A stretch of 56,900 nt of DNA from Ruminococcus sp. UBA4385 (GCA_002391065.1 DGRP01000031.1:1-56900), one strand, 5' to 3'. Positions 26,672-35,181 are shown, counted from the first letter of the stretch. Made by a program: numbers and translations. The notes: generated by a model not told the origin, from the sequence alone.

Positions 26672-28642
26672 TTATTTGTTTTCTCCTTTAAGCTCTGCTA
26701 TCTTATCTCTCAGGAAGGCCGCGTGCTCAAATTCAAGAAGCTTTGCGGCTTCCTTCATCTGCTTTGTCAGGCTGTCGATGAGCCTTGCAGTCTCCTCCTT
26801 GGAGAGCTTCGACTTCTGCCTTGCAGAGTACTCGACCTCCTCCTTTGAGGATATTTCAATTACATCTCTTATATCCTTGACGATAGTCTTCGGAACTATA
26901 CCGTGCTCCTTGTTGAACTTCATCTGGATAGCACGTCTTCTTTCGGTCTCGGTGATGGCACGCTCCATTGAGCCTGTTACGCTGTCGGCATACATAATGA
27001 CCTGACCCTCTGAGTTTCGTGCTGCTCTTCCTATGGTCTGGATAAGAGAGCTTTCAGACCTGAGGAAGCCCTCCTTATCGGCATCGAGGATAGCTACCAG
27101 CGATACCTCGGGCAGGTCAAGGCCCTCACGCAGAAGGTTTATGCCCACCAGCACATCGAACTCACCGAGTCTCAGGTCACGGATTATCTCCATACGCTCG
27201 ATAGTATCAATATCGTGGTGCATATATCTGACCTTAACATTGAAGCTTTTGAGGTAATCTGTAAGGTCCTCCGCCATTTTCTTTGTAAGCGTTGTGACGA
27301 GGACACGCTCATTTTTCTCAACACGCTGATTGATTTCAGACAGCAGATCTTCGATCTGCCCCTCTGTAGGCTTGACTATAACCTCAGGGTCAAGCAGACC
27401 TGTCGGTCTTATTACCTGCTCAACTATCTGGGCAGACTTCTCCTTCTCAATAGGTCCGGGGGTCGCCGATACGAACACCGCCTGATTAATGTGTGAGTAG
27501 AACTCATCAAAGGTCAGAGGTCTGTTATCAAGGGCTGAGGGGAGCCTGAAACCGTAGTCTACAAGAGTTGTCTTTCTTGCCCTGTCACCTGCATACATTC
27601 CCCTTACCTGAGGGAGTGAAACGTGCGACTCATCTACCAGCAGGAGAAAATCATCGGGAAGGAAGTCAAGAAGCGTGAACGGAACTGCCCCCGGCTTTCT
27701 TCTTGCAAGCACACGGGAATAGTTCTCTATTCCGCTGCAGAAGCCTATCTCCTCAAGCATTTCGATATCGTAGTTTGTTCTCTGCTCAATTCGCTGAGCC
27801 TCTATCAGCATATCTCTCTCCTTGAAATACCTGATACGCTCATCGAGTTCCTGCTTTATCTCTTCGATAGCTTCACGCATTTTATCCCGACCGACAATAT
27901 AGTGCGATGCAGGGAAAACAGCTATATGTGAAAGGTTTGAGAGCACCTCTCCCGTTACTACGTTTATCTCGCTTATGCGGTCTATCTCGTCTCCGAAAAA
28001 CTCGACCCTTATTGCCGTATCGGTGGAGTTTGCAGGATATATCTCAACTACATCTCCCCTTACACGGAACTTATTTCTCACAAAGTTTATATCATTTCTC
28101 TCATACTGTATGCCTACAAGGTCGGCTATCAGCCTGTCACGGGACTTCTCCATTCCCTGCCTGATCGACACGACCATAGACTTGTACTCCTCAGGGTCGC
28201 CGAGAGAATAAATGCACGAAACACTGGCAACTATGATAACATCACGACGCTCGGTAATAGCTGAGGTCGCCGAGTGACGCAGCTTGTCTATTTCATCGTT
28301 TATGGAGCTGTCCTTTTCTATATACATATCCTTGCTCGGAACATAAGCCTCGGGTTGGTAGTAGTCATAGTAGGACACAAAATACTCCACAGCATTTTCG
28401 GGAAAGAACTCCTTGAACTCCGAGCAAAGCTGTGCCGCAAGTATCTTGTTATGGGCAAGCACGAGCGTAGGACGGTTGACACGCTCTATCACATTTGCCA
28501 TAGTGAACGTCTTACCCGAGCCTGTTACACCCATAAGGGTCTGCTCCTTCATACCGCTTTGTATACCCTTTACAAGCGCATCGACCGCCTCAGGCTGGTC
28601 TCCTGCAAGCTTATAATCAGAAACAAGCTTGAATCTGTCCAT
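26672..28642 (-). CDS. uvrB: Excinuclease ABC subunit B
   Basis: A 656-residue repair helicase that verifies lesions handed over by UvrA and recruits UvrC. Walker A GVTGSGKT lies at 38-45, the beta hairpin follows around [12 protein letters not shown], the DESH box ([12 protein letters not shown]) marks motif [11 protein letters not shown] motif VI, and the last about 40 residues form the UVR motif. The ATG at 28642 has GAGAGGT upstream. First gene of uvrB-uvrA behind a probable LexA operator. Confidence 0.97.
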   Translation of the reverse strand: MDRFKLVSDYKLAGDQPEAVDALVKGIQSGMKEQTLMGVTGSGKTFTMANVIERVNRPTLVLAHNKILAAQLCSEFKEFFPENAVEYFVSYYDYYQPEAYVPSKDMYIEKDSSINDEIDKLRHSATSAITERRDVIIVASVSCIYSLGDPEEYKSMVVSIRQGMEKSRDRLIADLVGIQYERNDINFVRNKFRVRGDVVEIYPANSTDTAIRVEFFGDEIDRISEINVVTGEVLSNLSHIAVFPASHYIVGRDKMREAIEEIKQELDERIRYFKERDMLIEAQRIEQRTNYDIEMLEEIGFCSGIENYSRVLARRKPGAVPFTLLDFLPDDFLLLVDESHVSLPQVRGMYAGDRARKTTLVDYGFRLPSALDNRPLTFDEFYSHINQAVFVSATPGPIEKEKSAQIVEQVIRPTGLLDPEVIVKPTEGQIEDLLSEINQRVEKNERVLVTTLTKKMAEDLTDYLKSFNVKVRYMHHDIDTIERMEIIRDLRLGEFDVLVGINLLREGLDLPEVSLVAILDADKEGFLRSESSLIQTIGRAARNSEGQVIMYADSVTGSMERAITETERRRAIQMKFNKEHGIVPKTIVKDIRDVIEISSKEEVEYSARQKSKLSKEETARLIDSLTKQMKEAAKLLEFEHAAFLRDKIAELKGENK

Positions 28643-28660
28643 AATAATACCTCTCATATT

Positions 28661-28674
28661 AGAACATAGTTTCT
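28661..28674. promoter_or_regulatory. Probable LexA (SOS) box of uvrBA
   Basis: AGAACATAGTTTCT matches the Firmicutes LexA consensus CGAACATATGTTCG at 10 of 14 positions, keeping GAACATA and TTC. It overlaps the expected transcription start, just downstream of the -10 box, where a repressor would block initiation. Confidence 0.6.
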
Positions 28675-28677
28675 TTT

Positions 28678-28706
28678 ATTATACTACATATATTTTTAAT
28701 TGTAAA
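28678..28706 (-). promoter_or_regulatory. Sigma-A promoter of uvrBA
   Basis: Minus strand TTTACA (28701-28706), 17-base spacer, TATAAT (28678-28683). Confidence 0.8.
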
Positions 28707-28745
28707 GTGATTTTTCCGAATTTTTCATTAACGAAAAAAACTGTC

Positions 28746-28774
28746 TTGTAATTCGCAGGGAAATCGTGTATAAT
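28746..28774 (+). promoter_or_regulatory. Sigma-A promoter with nearly leaderless transcript
   Basis: Plus strand TTGTAA (28746-28751), 17-base spacer, TATAAT (28769-28774). Transcription would begin about 9 bases before the ATG at 28790. Confidence 0.75.
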
Positions 28775-28789
28775 AGTAGCGGTGATTAT

Positions 28790-29767
28790 ATGAAGGAATT
28801 TGTCATAAACAAAAATGACAGCGGTCAGCGGGTAGATAAATTCTTATCCAAGGCTGTTCCGCTGCTTCCGAAAAGCCTTATGTACAAGTATTTAAGGCTC
28901 AAAAGGATAAAGCTCAATTCAAAGCGCTGTGAAATATCAACAAGGCTCAGCGAAGGTGATGTTATGCAGCTATACATCAACGATGAGTTTTTTGAAAAAG
29001 AAAGCTCCGTTCACAGCTTTCTTTCTGCGCCGACCGAGGCTTACATCGTGTATGAAGACGAGAACATTATCCTCTGTGACAAGCCCTCGGGGCTGGTGGT
29101 GCATGAGGACGAGAGCAATTCTCCCGATACGCTGATCAACAGAGTTCTGCACTGTCTGTACGAGCGAGGAGAATTCGACCCCGATAATGAGAACAGCTTT
29201 GCGCCTGCTCTATGCAACAGGATAGACAGAAATACTCAGGGTCTTGTTATCTGTGCTAAAAATGCTGAGGCTCTGAGACTTATGAATGAGATCATCAGAG
29301 AACGCAGGATAGAAAAGGAGTACCTTTGTGTTTGTGTGGGTATTCCCGCAGTGAAGGAAGATGAGCTTAAAGCTTTTTCACTGAGAGATATGAAGAGCAA
29401 GACTGTGAAGGTCTCTGACAAGCCCTTGCCCGGAGGAAAAACTATGATAACAGGATATAAAGTAATAGGCGAGAATAAACAGGCAGGACTGTCACTTCTG
29501 AGAGTAAGGCTTATGACAGGAAGAACTCATCAGATAAGGGCGCACATGGCTCACATCGGGTATCCGCTTCTCGGTGACGGCAAGTATGGAATAAACAAGG
29601 TCAATCGGGAATATAATGTAAAAACGCAGGCGCTTTGTTCCTACTCGCTGACGTTCAGGCTGACGGATAAGACGAGCCTTCTTTCCGGTCTTGACGGTAA
29701 AACCTTTACCGCAGGTAAGCCTTGGTTTATAGATAAATGGTTTCCGAAAATAAGGAAAATACTATAG
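28790..29767 (+). CDS. RluA-family pseudouridine synthase
   Basis: A 325-residue enzyme with an N-terminal S4 RNA-binding domain (about residues 12-65) and an RluA/RluD catalytic domain. The catalytic motif reads NRIDRNTQG with Asp146; the family's usual HRLD begins with His, here Asn143. RTHQIRAHMAHIGYPLLGD, conserved in the family, is present. It would isomerise uridines in rRNA or tRNA; the position cannot be told. The frame is open to 28766, but this is upstream of the -10 box, so the ATG at 28790 is the start. Only a weak ribosome binding site (GCGGTGAT) is seen. Confidence 0.9.
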   Translation: MKEFVINKNDSGQRVDKFLSKAVPLLPKSLMYKYLRLKRIKLNSKRCEISTRLSEGDVMQLYINDEFFEKESSVHSFLSAPTEAYIVYEDENIILCDKPSGLVVHEDESNSPDTLINRVLHCLYERGEFDPDNENSFAPALCNRIDRNTQGLVICAKNAEALRLMNEIIRERRIEKEYLCVCVGIPAVKEDELKAFSLRDMKSKTVKVSDKPLPGGKTMITGYKVIGENKQAGLSLLRVRLMTGRTHQIRAHMAHIGYPLLGDGKYGINKVNREYNVKTQALCSYSLTFRLTDKTSLLSGLDGKTFTAGKPWFIDKWFPKIRKIL

Positions 29768-29859
29768 GCAAGTTGTACTAAGAAATCACAGGATATTTGT
29801 TTGAGTACACAAAGATTGTCGATAAAAGGCGCAAATAGGAATTATATGGAAAATCTCGC

Positions 29860-29888
29860 TTGCAAAAAAAATTGAAATATGGTATAAT
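29860..29888 (+). promoter_or_regulatory. Sigma-A promoter of the PHP gene
   Basis: Plus strand TTGCAA (29860-29865), 17-base spacer containing an A-run, TATAAT (29883-29888). No hairpin is seen in the rest of the 169-base gap after the pseudouridine synthase. Confidence 0.8.
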
Positions 29889-29936
29889 CGTTGTCAGATT
29901 TGTGCGAAACATCACAGTTCATCGGAGGAAAATTTT

Positions 29937-30803
29937 ATGATCGGCGATCTTCATGTACATACAACTCTTTCAGACGGCTCGTTCGGAATTGAAGAGGTCA
30001 TTGCTCAGGCTAAGAGAATGGGACTTGACTATCTGGCTATCACAGATCATGATACTCTCTCGTCTTCAAGCCGTTCACAGATCCTTGCTGAAAGATACGG
30101 CATTAAGGTAATTCCTGCTGTTGAGCTATCAGCATGGGACAAGGAGAGAAATACTAAGGTTCATATACTCTGCTATGCACCGCAGAAGCCCGACAGACTT
30201 GAGGGGCTTTGCCTTAAAGCCTGTCAGATAAGGACAGAATGTGCTATTGAAATGATAGACAAGGTTATGAAGCGCTATCCTATCCCGAAGGAAGCTTTCC
30301 TGAAGTATGTAAAAGGCTCTAAGAGTATTTATAAACAGCATATAATGAGAACTCTTGTTAATTACGGCTATGCTACAGAGCTTTACGGCTCTGTAAATGA
30401 GAAGCTCTTCTCTTACCCGAGAGGTGAGTGCCTTGTTACAAGAGAATATCCTGAAGTTAAATTCGTTATTGATATGATACATTCTTCAAAGGGTGTTGCA
30501 ATAATGGCTCATCCGCATATGTACGGAAATATTGAGCTTCTGCACGAGCTTATTGATGACGGGAGGATCGACGGAATAGAGTGCTATCATCACTCGGCAA
30601 CGCCGATACAGCAGGACGCTCTTGCAAAGCTTGCTAAGGAGCATGACCTTATAATAACAGGCGGTTCGGATTTCCACGGTCTTTATAACAGCACTATGAC
30701 TCATATAGGCAGCTATACTACCGACGAGGAAAATATAGAGAAGCTGAATAAGCTTATCCACCGGAACTCATTGAAGGCTAATAAGTCAGGTTCAAAGCAG
30801 TAA
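29937..30803 (+). CDS. PHP-domain metal-dependent phosphoesterase
   Basis: A 288-residue PHP protein. Metal ligands are visible in GDLHVHTTLSDG (His6, His8, Asp12), TDHDT (Asp37, His38, Asp39), Glu63-region VELSAW, AHPHMYG, and GGSDFHG near the C-terminus. It resembles the YciV/RNase AM group of PHP phosphoesterases, which act on nucleotides or short RNA; substrate not determined. A CGGAGGAAAATTTT site precedes the ATG. Monocistronic, with a clear promoter and terminator. Confidence 0.88.
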   Translation: MIGDLHVHTTLSDGSFGIEEVIAQAKRMGLDYLAITDHDTLSSSSRSQILAERYGIKVIPAVELSAWDKERNTKVHILCYAPQKPDRLEGLCLKACQIRTECAIEMIDKVMKRYPIPKEAFLKYVKGSKSIYKQHIMRTLVNYGYATELYGSVNEKLFSYPRGECLVTREYPEVKFVIDMIHSSKGVAIMAHPHMYGNIELLHELIDDGRIDGIECYHHSATPIQQDALAKLAKEHDLIITGGSDFHGLYNSTMTHIGSYTTDEENIEKLNKLIHRNSLKANKSGSKQ

Positions 30804-30807
30804 ATTT

Positions 30808-30842
30808 AAGAGCTGTCAGCGAGTGACAGCTCTTATTTTAAT
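30808..30842 (+). terminator. Terminator of the PHP gene
   Basis: An 11-bp perfect stem AAGAGCTGTCA/TGACAGCTCTT (30808-30834) with a 5-base loop and a following ATTTTAATTT. Confidence 0.9.
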
Positions 30843-30936
30843 TTCTTTGTGAGAAATAACCTATTCCCTGCTTGAAAATTTGTGAATGGCTACAACTAAC
30901 ATTAACAAAATATTAATAAATAACATAGTCAAAATG

Positions 30937-30945
30937 TGGTATAAT
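30937..30945 (+). promoter_or_regulatory. Extended -10 promoter of the STAS gene
   Basis: TGG followed by TATAAT (30940-30945) forms an extended -10 element; no good -35 box is seen at 16-18 bases. Confidence 0.55.
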
Positions 30946-30976
30946 TATAAAAAAACTTTTTGAAAGGATACTTACT

Positions 30977-31276
30977 ATGAATGTTATTAAAATCGTAAAC
31001 AGCGATAATATTACTTTGCAGGTTGAAGAAAGAGTCGATACTTCAACTGCACCACAGCTTCAGTATGAAATTGACAAAGTAATTGAGGAGACCGATAAGC
31101 TTGTACTTGATTTCAAGGAGCTTATTTATATTTCATCCGCAGGACTGAGGGTTCTGCTGTCGGCTCATAAGAGTATGGATAAAAAAGCCGGTACACTGGT
31201 TATCACTAATGTCAGCGAAGATATTCTTGAGATATTTGAGGTCACAGGCTTCTCGGACATTCTGAATATTGAATAA
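30977..31276 (+). CDS. STAS-domain anti-sigma-factor antagonist
   Basis: A 99-residue single STAS domain like SpoIIAA or RsbV. The phosphorylation loop is YISSAGLRVLL (Ser53/Ser54), preceded by the LVLDFKEL strand and followed by the TNVSEDILEIFEVTGF helix. Such proteins are phosphorylated by a partner kinase and released by a phosphatase to switch a sigma factor or other effector. The downstream gene encodes the probable partner. AAAGGAT site; extended -10 promoter. Confidence 0.92.
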   Translation: MNVIKIVNSDNITLQVEERVDTSTAPQLQYEIDKVIEETDKLVLDFKELIYISSAGLRVLLSAHKSMDKKAGTLVITNVSEDILEIFEVTGFSDILNIE

Positions 31277-31302
31277 GTCCGCCTGAGATTGGAGGTTAAA
31301 TA

Positions 31303-31887
31303 ATGAAATCTAATACTTTAATGGTTTCTCAGAGAGGTAAAACTACAGGACATACTGCTGATGATGCTATGATTAAAGTTTTCCTCAAGGAGTCTGAAAA
31401 GGTTGCTAAGGAGAATAATTTTACATCTAAGCAGGCTATGCATTTAAGACTGCTGACCGAGGAGCTTATCTGTATGATACCTCAGATAGTAAAGTACGGC
31501 TCGGGTGAGTTCTGGATAGAATATGATGAGGAAAAATATGCTCTCCATATAAAGGTTATTCCCAATAATGATGCTGCACTGCCGAAGAAGATGGACTCTA
31601 ATCAGAAGGGCGGACTTCTCAGGAGAATAAGTGAGACTTTTGACAGCTTCATGAGAAGCGGTCTGAAGGGTGTTACACGCTGGTCACTGAGAGAGTACAT
31701 CAAGGGAGTTAAAATGACAGACAGAAACTCCAATGCAAACGAATGGGACGAGCTGGAGCAGTCGATACTGGCAAGCATTGCCGATGATGTTATGGTAATT
31801 TCCACAGGCTCTTCAATGAGCTCAAGCAAGTCGGTTGAGGTTGTTGTAAAGAAGTATCTCAATCCTCTGCCTGTTGAATACATATAA
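31303..31887 (+). CDS. Degenerate anti-sigma-kinase-like protein (STAS partner)
   Basis: A 194-residue protein. Residues 20-120 follow the outline of the RsbW/SpoIIAB GHKL ATPase fold: helix LRLLTEELICMIPQIV (about 49-63) in the place of the N-box, then FWIEYDEEKYALHIKVIP. The expected Asn of the N-box and the DxGxG loop are not seen, so ATP binding or kinase activity is doubtful. The last about 60 residues (ANEWDELEQSILASIADDVMVIS) form an unfamiliar extension. The start follows TTGGAGG; the gene pairs with the STAS gene 26 bases upstream. Identity is inferred from context. Confidence 0.6.
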   Translation: MKSNTLMVSQRGKTTGHTADDAMIKVFLKESEKVAKENNFTSKQAMHLRLLTEELICMIPQIVKYGSGEFWIEYDEEKYALHIKVIPNNDAALPKKMDSNQKGGLLRRISETFDSFMRSGLKGVTRWSLREYIKGVKMTDRNSNANEWDELEQSILASIADDVMVISTGSSMSSSKSVEVVVKKYLNPLPVEYI

Positions 31888-31889
31888 GC

Positions 31890-31928
31890 TAAAAGAGCTG
31901 CTGCGTTAGCAACAGCTCTTTATTATTT
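31890..31928. terminator. Terminator between the STAS operon and the DUF4353 gene
   Basis: Hairpin 31892-31921, AAAGAGCTG/CAGCTCTTT with one internal mismatch and TGC/GCA on top, followed on the plus strand by ATTATTTCTCTT and usable in both directions. Confidence 0.75.
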
Positions 31929-31931
31929 CTC

Positions 31932-33353
31932 TTATGCTCTCATGCCTCGGCCGCCCATGTCACCCATGTCGCCCATTTGGCCTCCACGGCCGCCCATGCC
32001 GCCGCCCATCATGTCCTGTGGTATCTCACTTACCTCAGAACCGTTGATGATGATTGTTCCGCCGTTGAATTCTGCGGCTGCGTCATAGTCAAAGGAGTTA
32101 CCGCTTGTGTTTACGCTGACTGTTCCGCCGTTTACATAAACAGAGCCGTTTGCGTCAACACCGTCTGTGTCGCCCTGACCCATATTGATAGTAGTGTATC
32201 CGCCGTTGAATTCAATAGTAGGTGTTGAATAATTGCTCTTGGTAGAGGCGTTGATACCGTCATCAGAGGCTGTAATCCCGATAGTTCCGTCATTTATCTG
32301 CACATAGGTTGCTTCAAGGCCCTCAGAGGCTGTGATGTTCATCTCTCCGCCGTCTATCTGGAGTACAGTTGTTGCCTGAATACCATCGCTGTCTGCATTG
32401 ATAGTGAATGTTCCTGCGCAGATATAGATCCAGCCGTCTCCGTCATCGTTCTCACAGTGGAGAGCGTCTTTTGAAGACTTGATGGTGAATGTGCCTCCGC
32501 AGATACGGATAGAATCGTTAGCTTCGATCGCATCAAGAGCAGAAGTGATATTGTATGTTCCTCCTGTGATCTTGAGGTCATCGTGTCCCGAAATGCCGTT
32601 GCCGTTTGATGAGGTTACATTCAGTGTGCCAAGACCGTTCAGTACAAGGTCGTCCTTTGAGAAGATTACTGCATCGGTGTTGGTGTCACCGTCTGCTGTG
32701 AAGGTGCCTGTTACACTCAGTTCATTGGTTGTGCCCTCAATAGTTGTTACGAAGCACTTGTCAGCACTTGCGACATAGATAACAGGTGTGCTGTCGTTGG
32801 TTACATTAACACCATTGAGAACTATCTGCACCTTGTCATTCTCGCCGTCAGCCTCGACCTTGATCTGAAAGTTTGATGCGCTTCCGCTGAATACATAAAC
32901 ACCTGCAGTGTCGATCGTTACGGTATTATTGTCGGATACAGTGTAATAAACCGCTTCTGAAACATCGGGGGTCTGGGTGAGGTCTCTGTTTGAGAAGAGG
33001 TCGCTCGTATCAACCTGTCCTGAGGTATAATAGGTGTACTGGGTTACTACCTCGTTTGTGATGTTAAGCTTCTCGCCTGAGCTGTTTGCAGGTACTGCCT
33101 GAACATCGTCAGATGACTTCTCAGCTGTATCTTCTGTCTGCTCATCAGAAGCCTTTGTGCTTACTGCTGCTGATTCGGCTGAGCTCTCAGAGCTTGAAGT
33201 CTCGGGAGTGTAGGTCTCCCAGGAGCCCTCAGCGGCTGTCGCTGAACCTGCCTTTGTGCTGCTTGAAGTACTTGACTCACTATTTGAGCAAGCGCCCATC
33301 ATAAGACATACTGCCATTGCTAATACGATAGTTGTTATTCTATTTTTCTTCAT
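31932..33353 (-). CDS. Lipoprotein with DUF4353-like beta-helix carbohydrate-binding domain
   Basis: A 473-residue surface lipoprotein. Residues 1-22 are a lipoprotein signal with lipobox LMMGAC (Cys22). A Ser/Thr/Glu-rich linker runs to about residue 95. The rest is a repetitive right-handed beta-helix of DUF4353 type (recurring VNGGT, ITASDDGINAS, ICGGTFTI units); a clostridial homologue family is reported to bind polygalacturonate, so pectin binding is a possibility. The last about 30 residues are a Gly/Met-rich tail (GGGMGGRGGQMGDMG). AGAGGT precedes the ATG. Monocistronic. Confidence 0.82.
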   Translation of the reverse strand: MKKNRITTIVLAMAVCLMMGACSNSESSTSSSTKAGSATAAEGSWETYTPETSSSESSAESAAVSTKASDEQTEDTAEKSSDDVQAVPANSSGEKLNITNEVVTQYTYYTSGQVDTSDLFSNRDLTQTPDVSEAVYYTVSDNNTVTIDTAGVYVFSGSASNFQIKVEADGENDKVQIVLNGVNVTNDSTPVIYVASADKCFVTTIEGTTNELSVTGTFTADGDTNTDAVIFSKDDLVLNGLGTLNVTSSNGNGISGHDDLKITGGTYNITSALDAIEANDSIRICGGTFTIKSSKDALHCENDDGDGWIYICAGTFTINADSDGIQATTVLQIDGGEMNITASEGLEATYVQINDGTIGITASDDGINASTKSNYSTPTIEFNGGYTTINMGQGDTDGVDANGSVYVNGGTVSVNTSGNSFDYDAAAEFNGGTIIINGSEVSEIPQDMMGGGMGGRGGQMGDMGDMGGRGMRA

Positions 33354-33386
33354 AAGGTTTTACCTCTCTTTCTCTTTGTTGACTTT

Positions 33387-33418
33387 AGTATAACTTGTCA
33401 ACCTAAATCAAGCCTAAA
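33387..33418 (-). promoter_or_regulatory. Possible response-regulator site and promoter of the DUF4353 gene
   Basis: On the minus strand two TTTAGG boxes (33413-33418 and 33402-33407) stand exactly 11 bp apart and a TATACT box follows at 33387-33392; no sigma-A -35 is visible. A GTTGAC/GTCAAC inverted repeat (33378-33383, 33397-33402) overlaps the -10. The layout resembles activation by an OmpR/PhoB-type regulator (inference). Confidence 0.45.
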
Positions 33419-33471
33419 GCAATTGTGAAAGTTTGGTGAAAAGTCAGCTCTTCAAGTTAATAATTGCTCTA

Positions 33472-33500
33472 TTGATTTTTTATTGTCTGTATGCTATAAT
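33472..33500 (+). promoter_or_regulatory. Sigma-A promoter of the malic enzyme gene
   Basis: Plus strand TTGATT (33472-33477), 17-base spacer, TATAAT (33495-33500). Confidence 0.75.
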
Positions 33501-33536
33501 GGTATGGATTAAATTTATTGAAAGGAAGTAATCAAA

Positions 33537-34709
33537 ATGAACGTAATGGAAGAATCACTTCAGCTCCATAAAGAATGGAAGGGAAAGATCGAGGTCTGCA
33601 CAAGAACTAAGATCGAAAACGCAAGAGATCTGACACTGGCTTATACTCCGGGTGTTGCTCAGCCCTGTCTTGAGATACAGAAGAATCCTGACCTGTCCTA
33701 TGAGCTGACAAGAAGGTCTAACCTTGTTGCTGTTATCACTGACGGCTCGGCTGTGCTTGGTCTCGGTAATATAGGCGGTCTTGCAGGTATGCCCGTTATG
33801 GAGGGCAAATGTGCTCTTTTCAAGGCCTTCGCTGATGTTGACGCTTTTCCGCTTTGCATAAACTCCAACGATGTTGACACTATCGTTGATACTATCGCCC
33901 TTATCTCGGGAAGCTTCGGCGGAATAAACCTTGAGGACATAGCTGCTCCGAGATGCTTTGAGATAGAGGCTAAGCTTAAAGAGCGTGTTGATATCCCTGT
34001 TTTCCATGATGATCAGCACGGAACTGCTATCGTTGTGGGTGCGGCACTTCTCAACGCCTGCAAGCTGACAGGAAGAAAGATTGGCGACTTAAAAGTAGTT
34101 ATGAGTGGTGCAGGTGCGGCAGGCTGCGCTATTGCTAAGTTCCTGCTGGGTCTCGGAGTTCAGGATATTATTATGCTCAACTCAAAGGGTATTATCTGTG
34201 AGGGCGATGACATTAAGAATCCTGCTCAGGCCGAGATGGCTAAGATCACAAACCGTGAGCACCTCAGAGGCGGACTTGCTGACGCTATGAAGGGCGCCGA
34301 TGTGTTCGTTGGCGTTTCAAAGCCCGATCTTGTTACCGCTGATATGGTAAGAAGCATGAACGACAAGCCTTTTATTTTTGCTATGTCAAACCCTGTTCCC
34401 GAGATCATGCCCGACGTTGCTAAGGAAGCAGGCGCTTATATCGTCGGAACAGGACGTTCAGACTTCCCGAACCAGATCAACAACGTTGTTGCATTCCCCG
34501 GAATATTCAAGGGAGCTCTTGCTGTAAGGGCATCTGACATTAATGAGGATATGAAGCTTGCTGCGGCTCACGCTATCGCTGCCTGCGTTGCTGATGAGGA
34601 TCTGACTGTTGACTTCATTCTCCCTAACGCATTCGACAGAAACGTATCGGTAAAGGTTGCTGAGGCTGTTGCCGAGGCTGCAAGGAAATCAGGAGTTGCA
34701 AGGATATGA
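33537..34709 (+). CDS. NAD(P)-dependent malic enzyme
   Basis: A 390-residue enzyme decarboxylating malate to pyruvate. The short bacterial form without the phosphotransacetylase domain. Tyr36 (AYTPGV) and Lys91 (MEGKCALFK) are the catalytic pair, FHDDQHGTAIV holds the metal ligands, and GAGAAGCAIAKFLL is the dinucleotide fold. AAAGGAAG site before the ATG. It overlaps the TSCPD gene by four bases. Confidence 0.94.
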   Translation: MNVMEESLQLHKEWKGKIEVCTRTKIENARDLTLAYTPGVAQPCLEIQKNPDLSYELTRRSNLVAVITDGSAVLGLGNIGGLAGMPVMEGKCALFKAFADVDAFPLCINSNDVDTIVDTIALISGSFGGINLEDIAAPRCFEIEAKLKERVDIPVFHDDQHGTAIVVGAALLNACKLTGRKIGDLKVVMSGAGAAGCAIAKFLLGLGVQDIIMLNSKGIICEGDDIKNPAQAEMAKITNREHLRGGLADAMKGADVFVGVSKPDLVTADMVRSMNDKPFIFAMSNPVPEIMPDVAKEAGAYIVGTGRSDFPNQINNVVAFPGIFKGALAVRASDINEDMKLAAAHAIAACVADEDLTVDFILPNAFDRNVSVKVAEAVAEAARKSGVARI

Positions 34710-34951
34710 AAAAATTCACATACACGCCGAGGGGCGTCTGTTCAAGGCAGATAGATATTGAGCTTGACGGTGAGATCATCAAGAGCATCAAGTTCACGGG
34801 CGGCTGCCACGGAAACACTCAGGGTGTGGCTAAGCTTTGCGAGGGCATGAATGTTCACGAGGTCATAAAAAGGCTTGAGGGTACAGACTGCAAGGGCAGA
34901 GGCACCTCCTGCCCAGACCAGCTGGCAAAGGCACTGAAAAGTGCTCTTTGA
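34706..34951 (+). CDS. TSCPD-domain protein (TIGR03905 family)
   Basis: An 81-residue protein with the C-terminal GTSCPDQLAKAL box of the TSCPD domain, and the N-terminal TYTPRGVCSRQIDIELD and FTGGCHGN segments of the stand-alone family. The domain also occurs at the C-terminus of some ribonucleotide reductases, probably in metal or nucleic-acid contact; the stand-alone role is unknown. ATG overlaps the malic enzyme stop codon (ATGA). Confidence 0.88.
   Translation: MKKFTYTPRGVCSRQIDIELDGEIIKSIKFTGGCHGNTQGVAKLCEGMNVHEVIKRLEGTDCKGRGTSCPDQLAKALKSAL
34931..34950 (+). terminator. Weak terminator-like hairpin at the TSCPD stop codon
   Basis: GCACT/AGTGC with a GAAA loop followed by TCTTTG; the stem lies in the last codons of the TSCPD gene. 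Short, so readthrough into the peptide genes is possible. Confidence 0.35.
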
Positions 34952-34980
34952 CAAACGATAAAGAAACTCATTTTTTTCAA

Positions 34981-35018
34981 GAACGATTGCCATTTCTCAA
35001 TTCTCGTTCGTATATAAT
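34981..35018 (+). promoter_or_regulatory. Promoter region of the duplicated GG-leader peptides
   Basis: A TATAAT box (35013-35018) lacks a good -35 at the right distance. Directly upstream are inverted GAACGA (34981-34986) and TCGTTC (35004-35009) half-sites with 17 bases between, suggesting a regulated promoter. About 40 bases of leader follow before AAGGAGG. Confidence 0.5.
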
Positions 35019-35062
35019 ATTAAAGGGACACTTTTGTCTGCTTATTATAAGGAGGAACAACT

Positions 35063-35181
35063 ATGACAGATAAGGAATTAAATCAACTGCTTGAAGGTCT
35101 GGAGCTTGATGAGGAGCAATTGGAGCTTATCTCGGGAGGATTAGCTTTTCGTGAAGACATGACTCCGGATGAGTTTCTGAA
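35063..35181 (+). repeat. 119-bp direct repeat, copy 1
   Basis: Identical, base for base, to 35282-35400, offset 219 bp. It covers the leader and the first 13 to 14 codons of the mature peptide region. Confidence 0.95.

Noticed and set aside
29768..29859. Possible small RNA or tRNA in the gap before the PHP gene
   Set aside because: No cloverleaf, promoter or terminator could be found in this stretch apart from the PHP promoter at its end.
31932..33353. Long plus-strand frames opposite the DUF4353 gene
   Set aside because: They are shadows produced by its repetitive, stop-poor sequence; no ribosome binding sites or family similarity.
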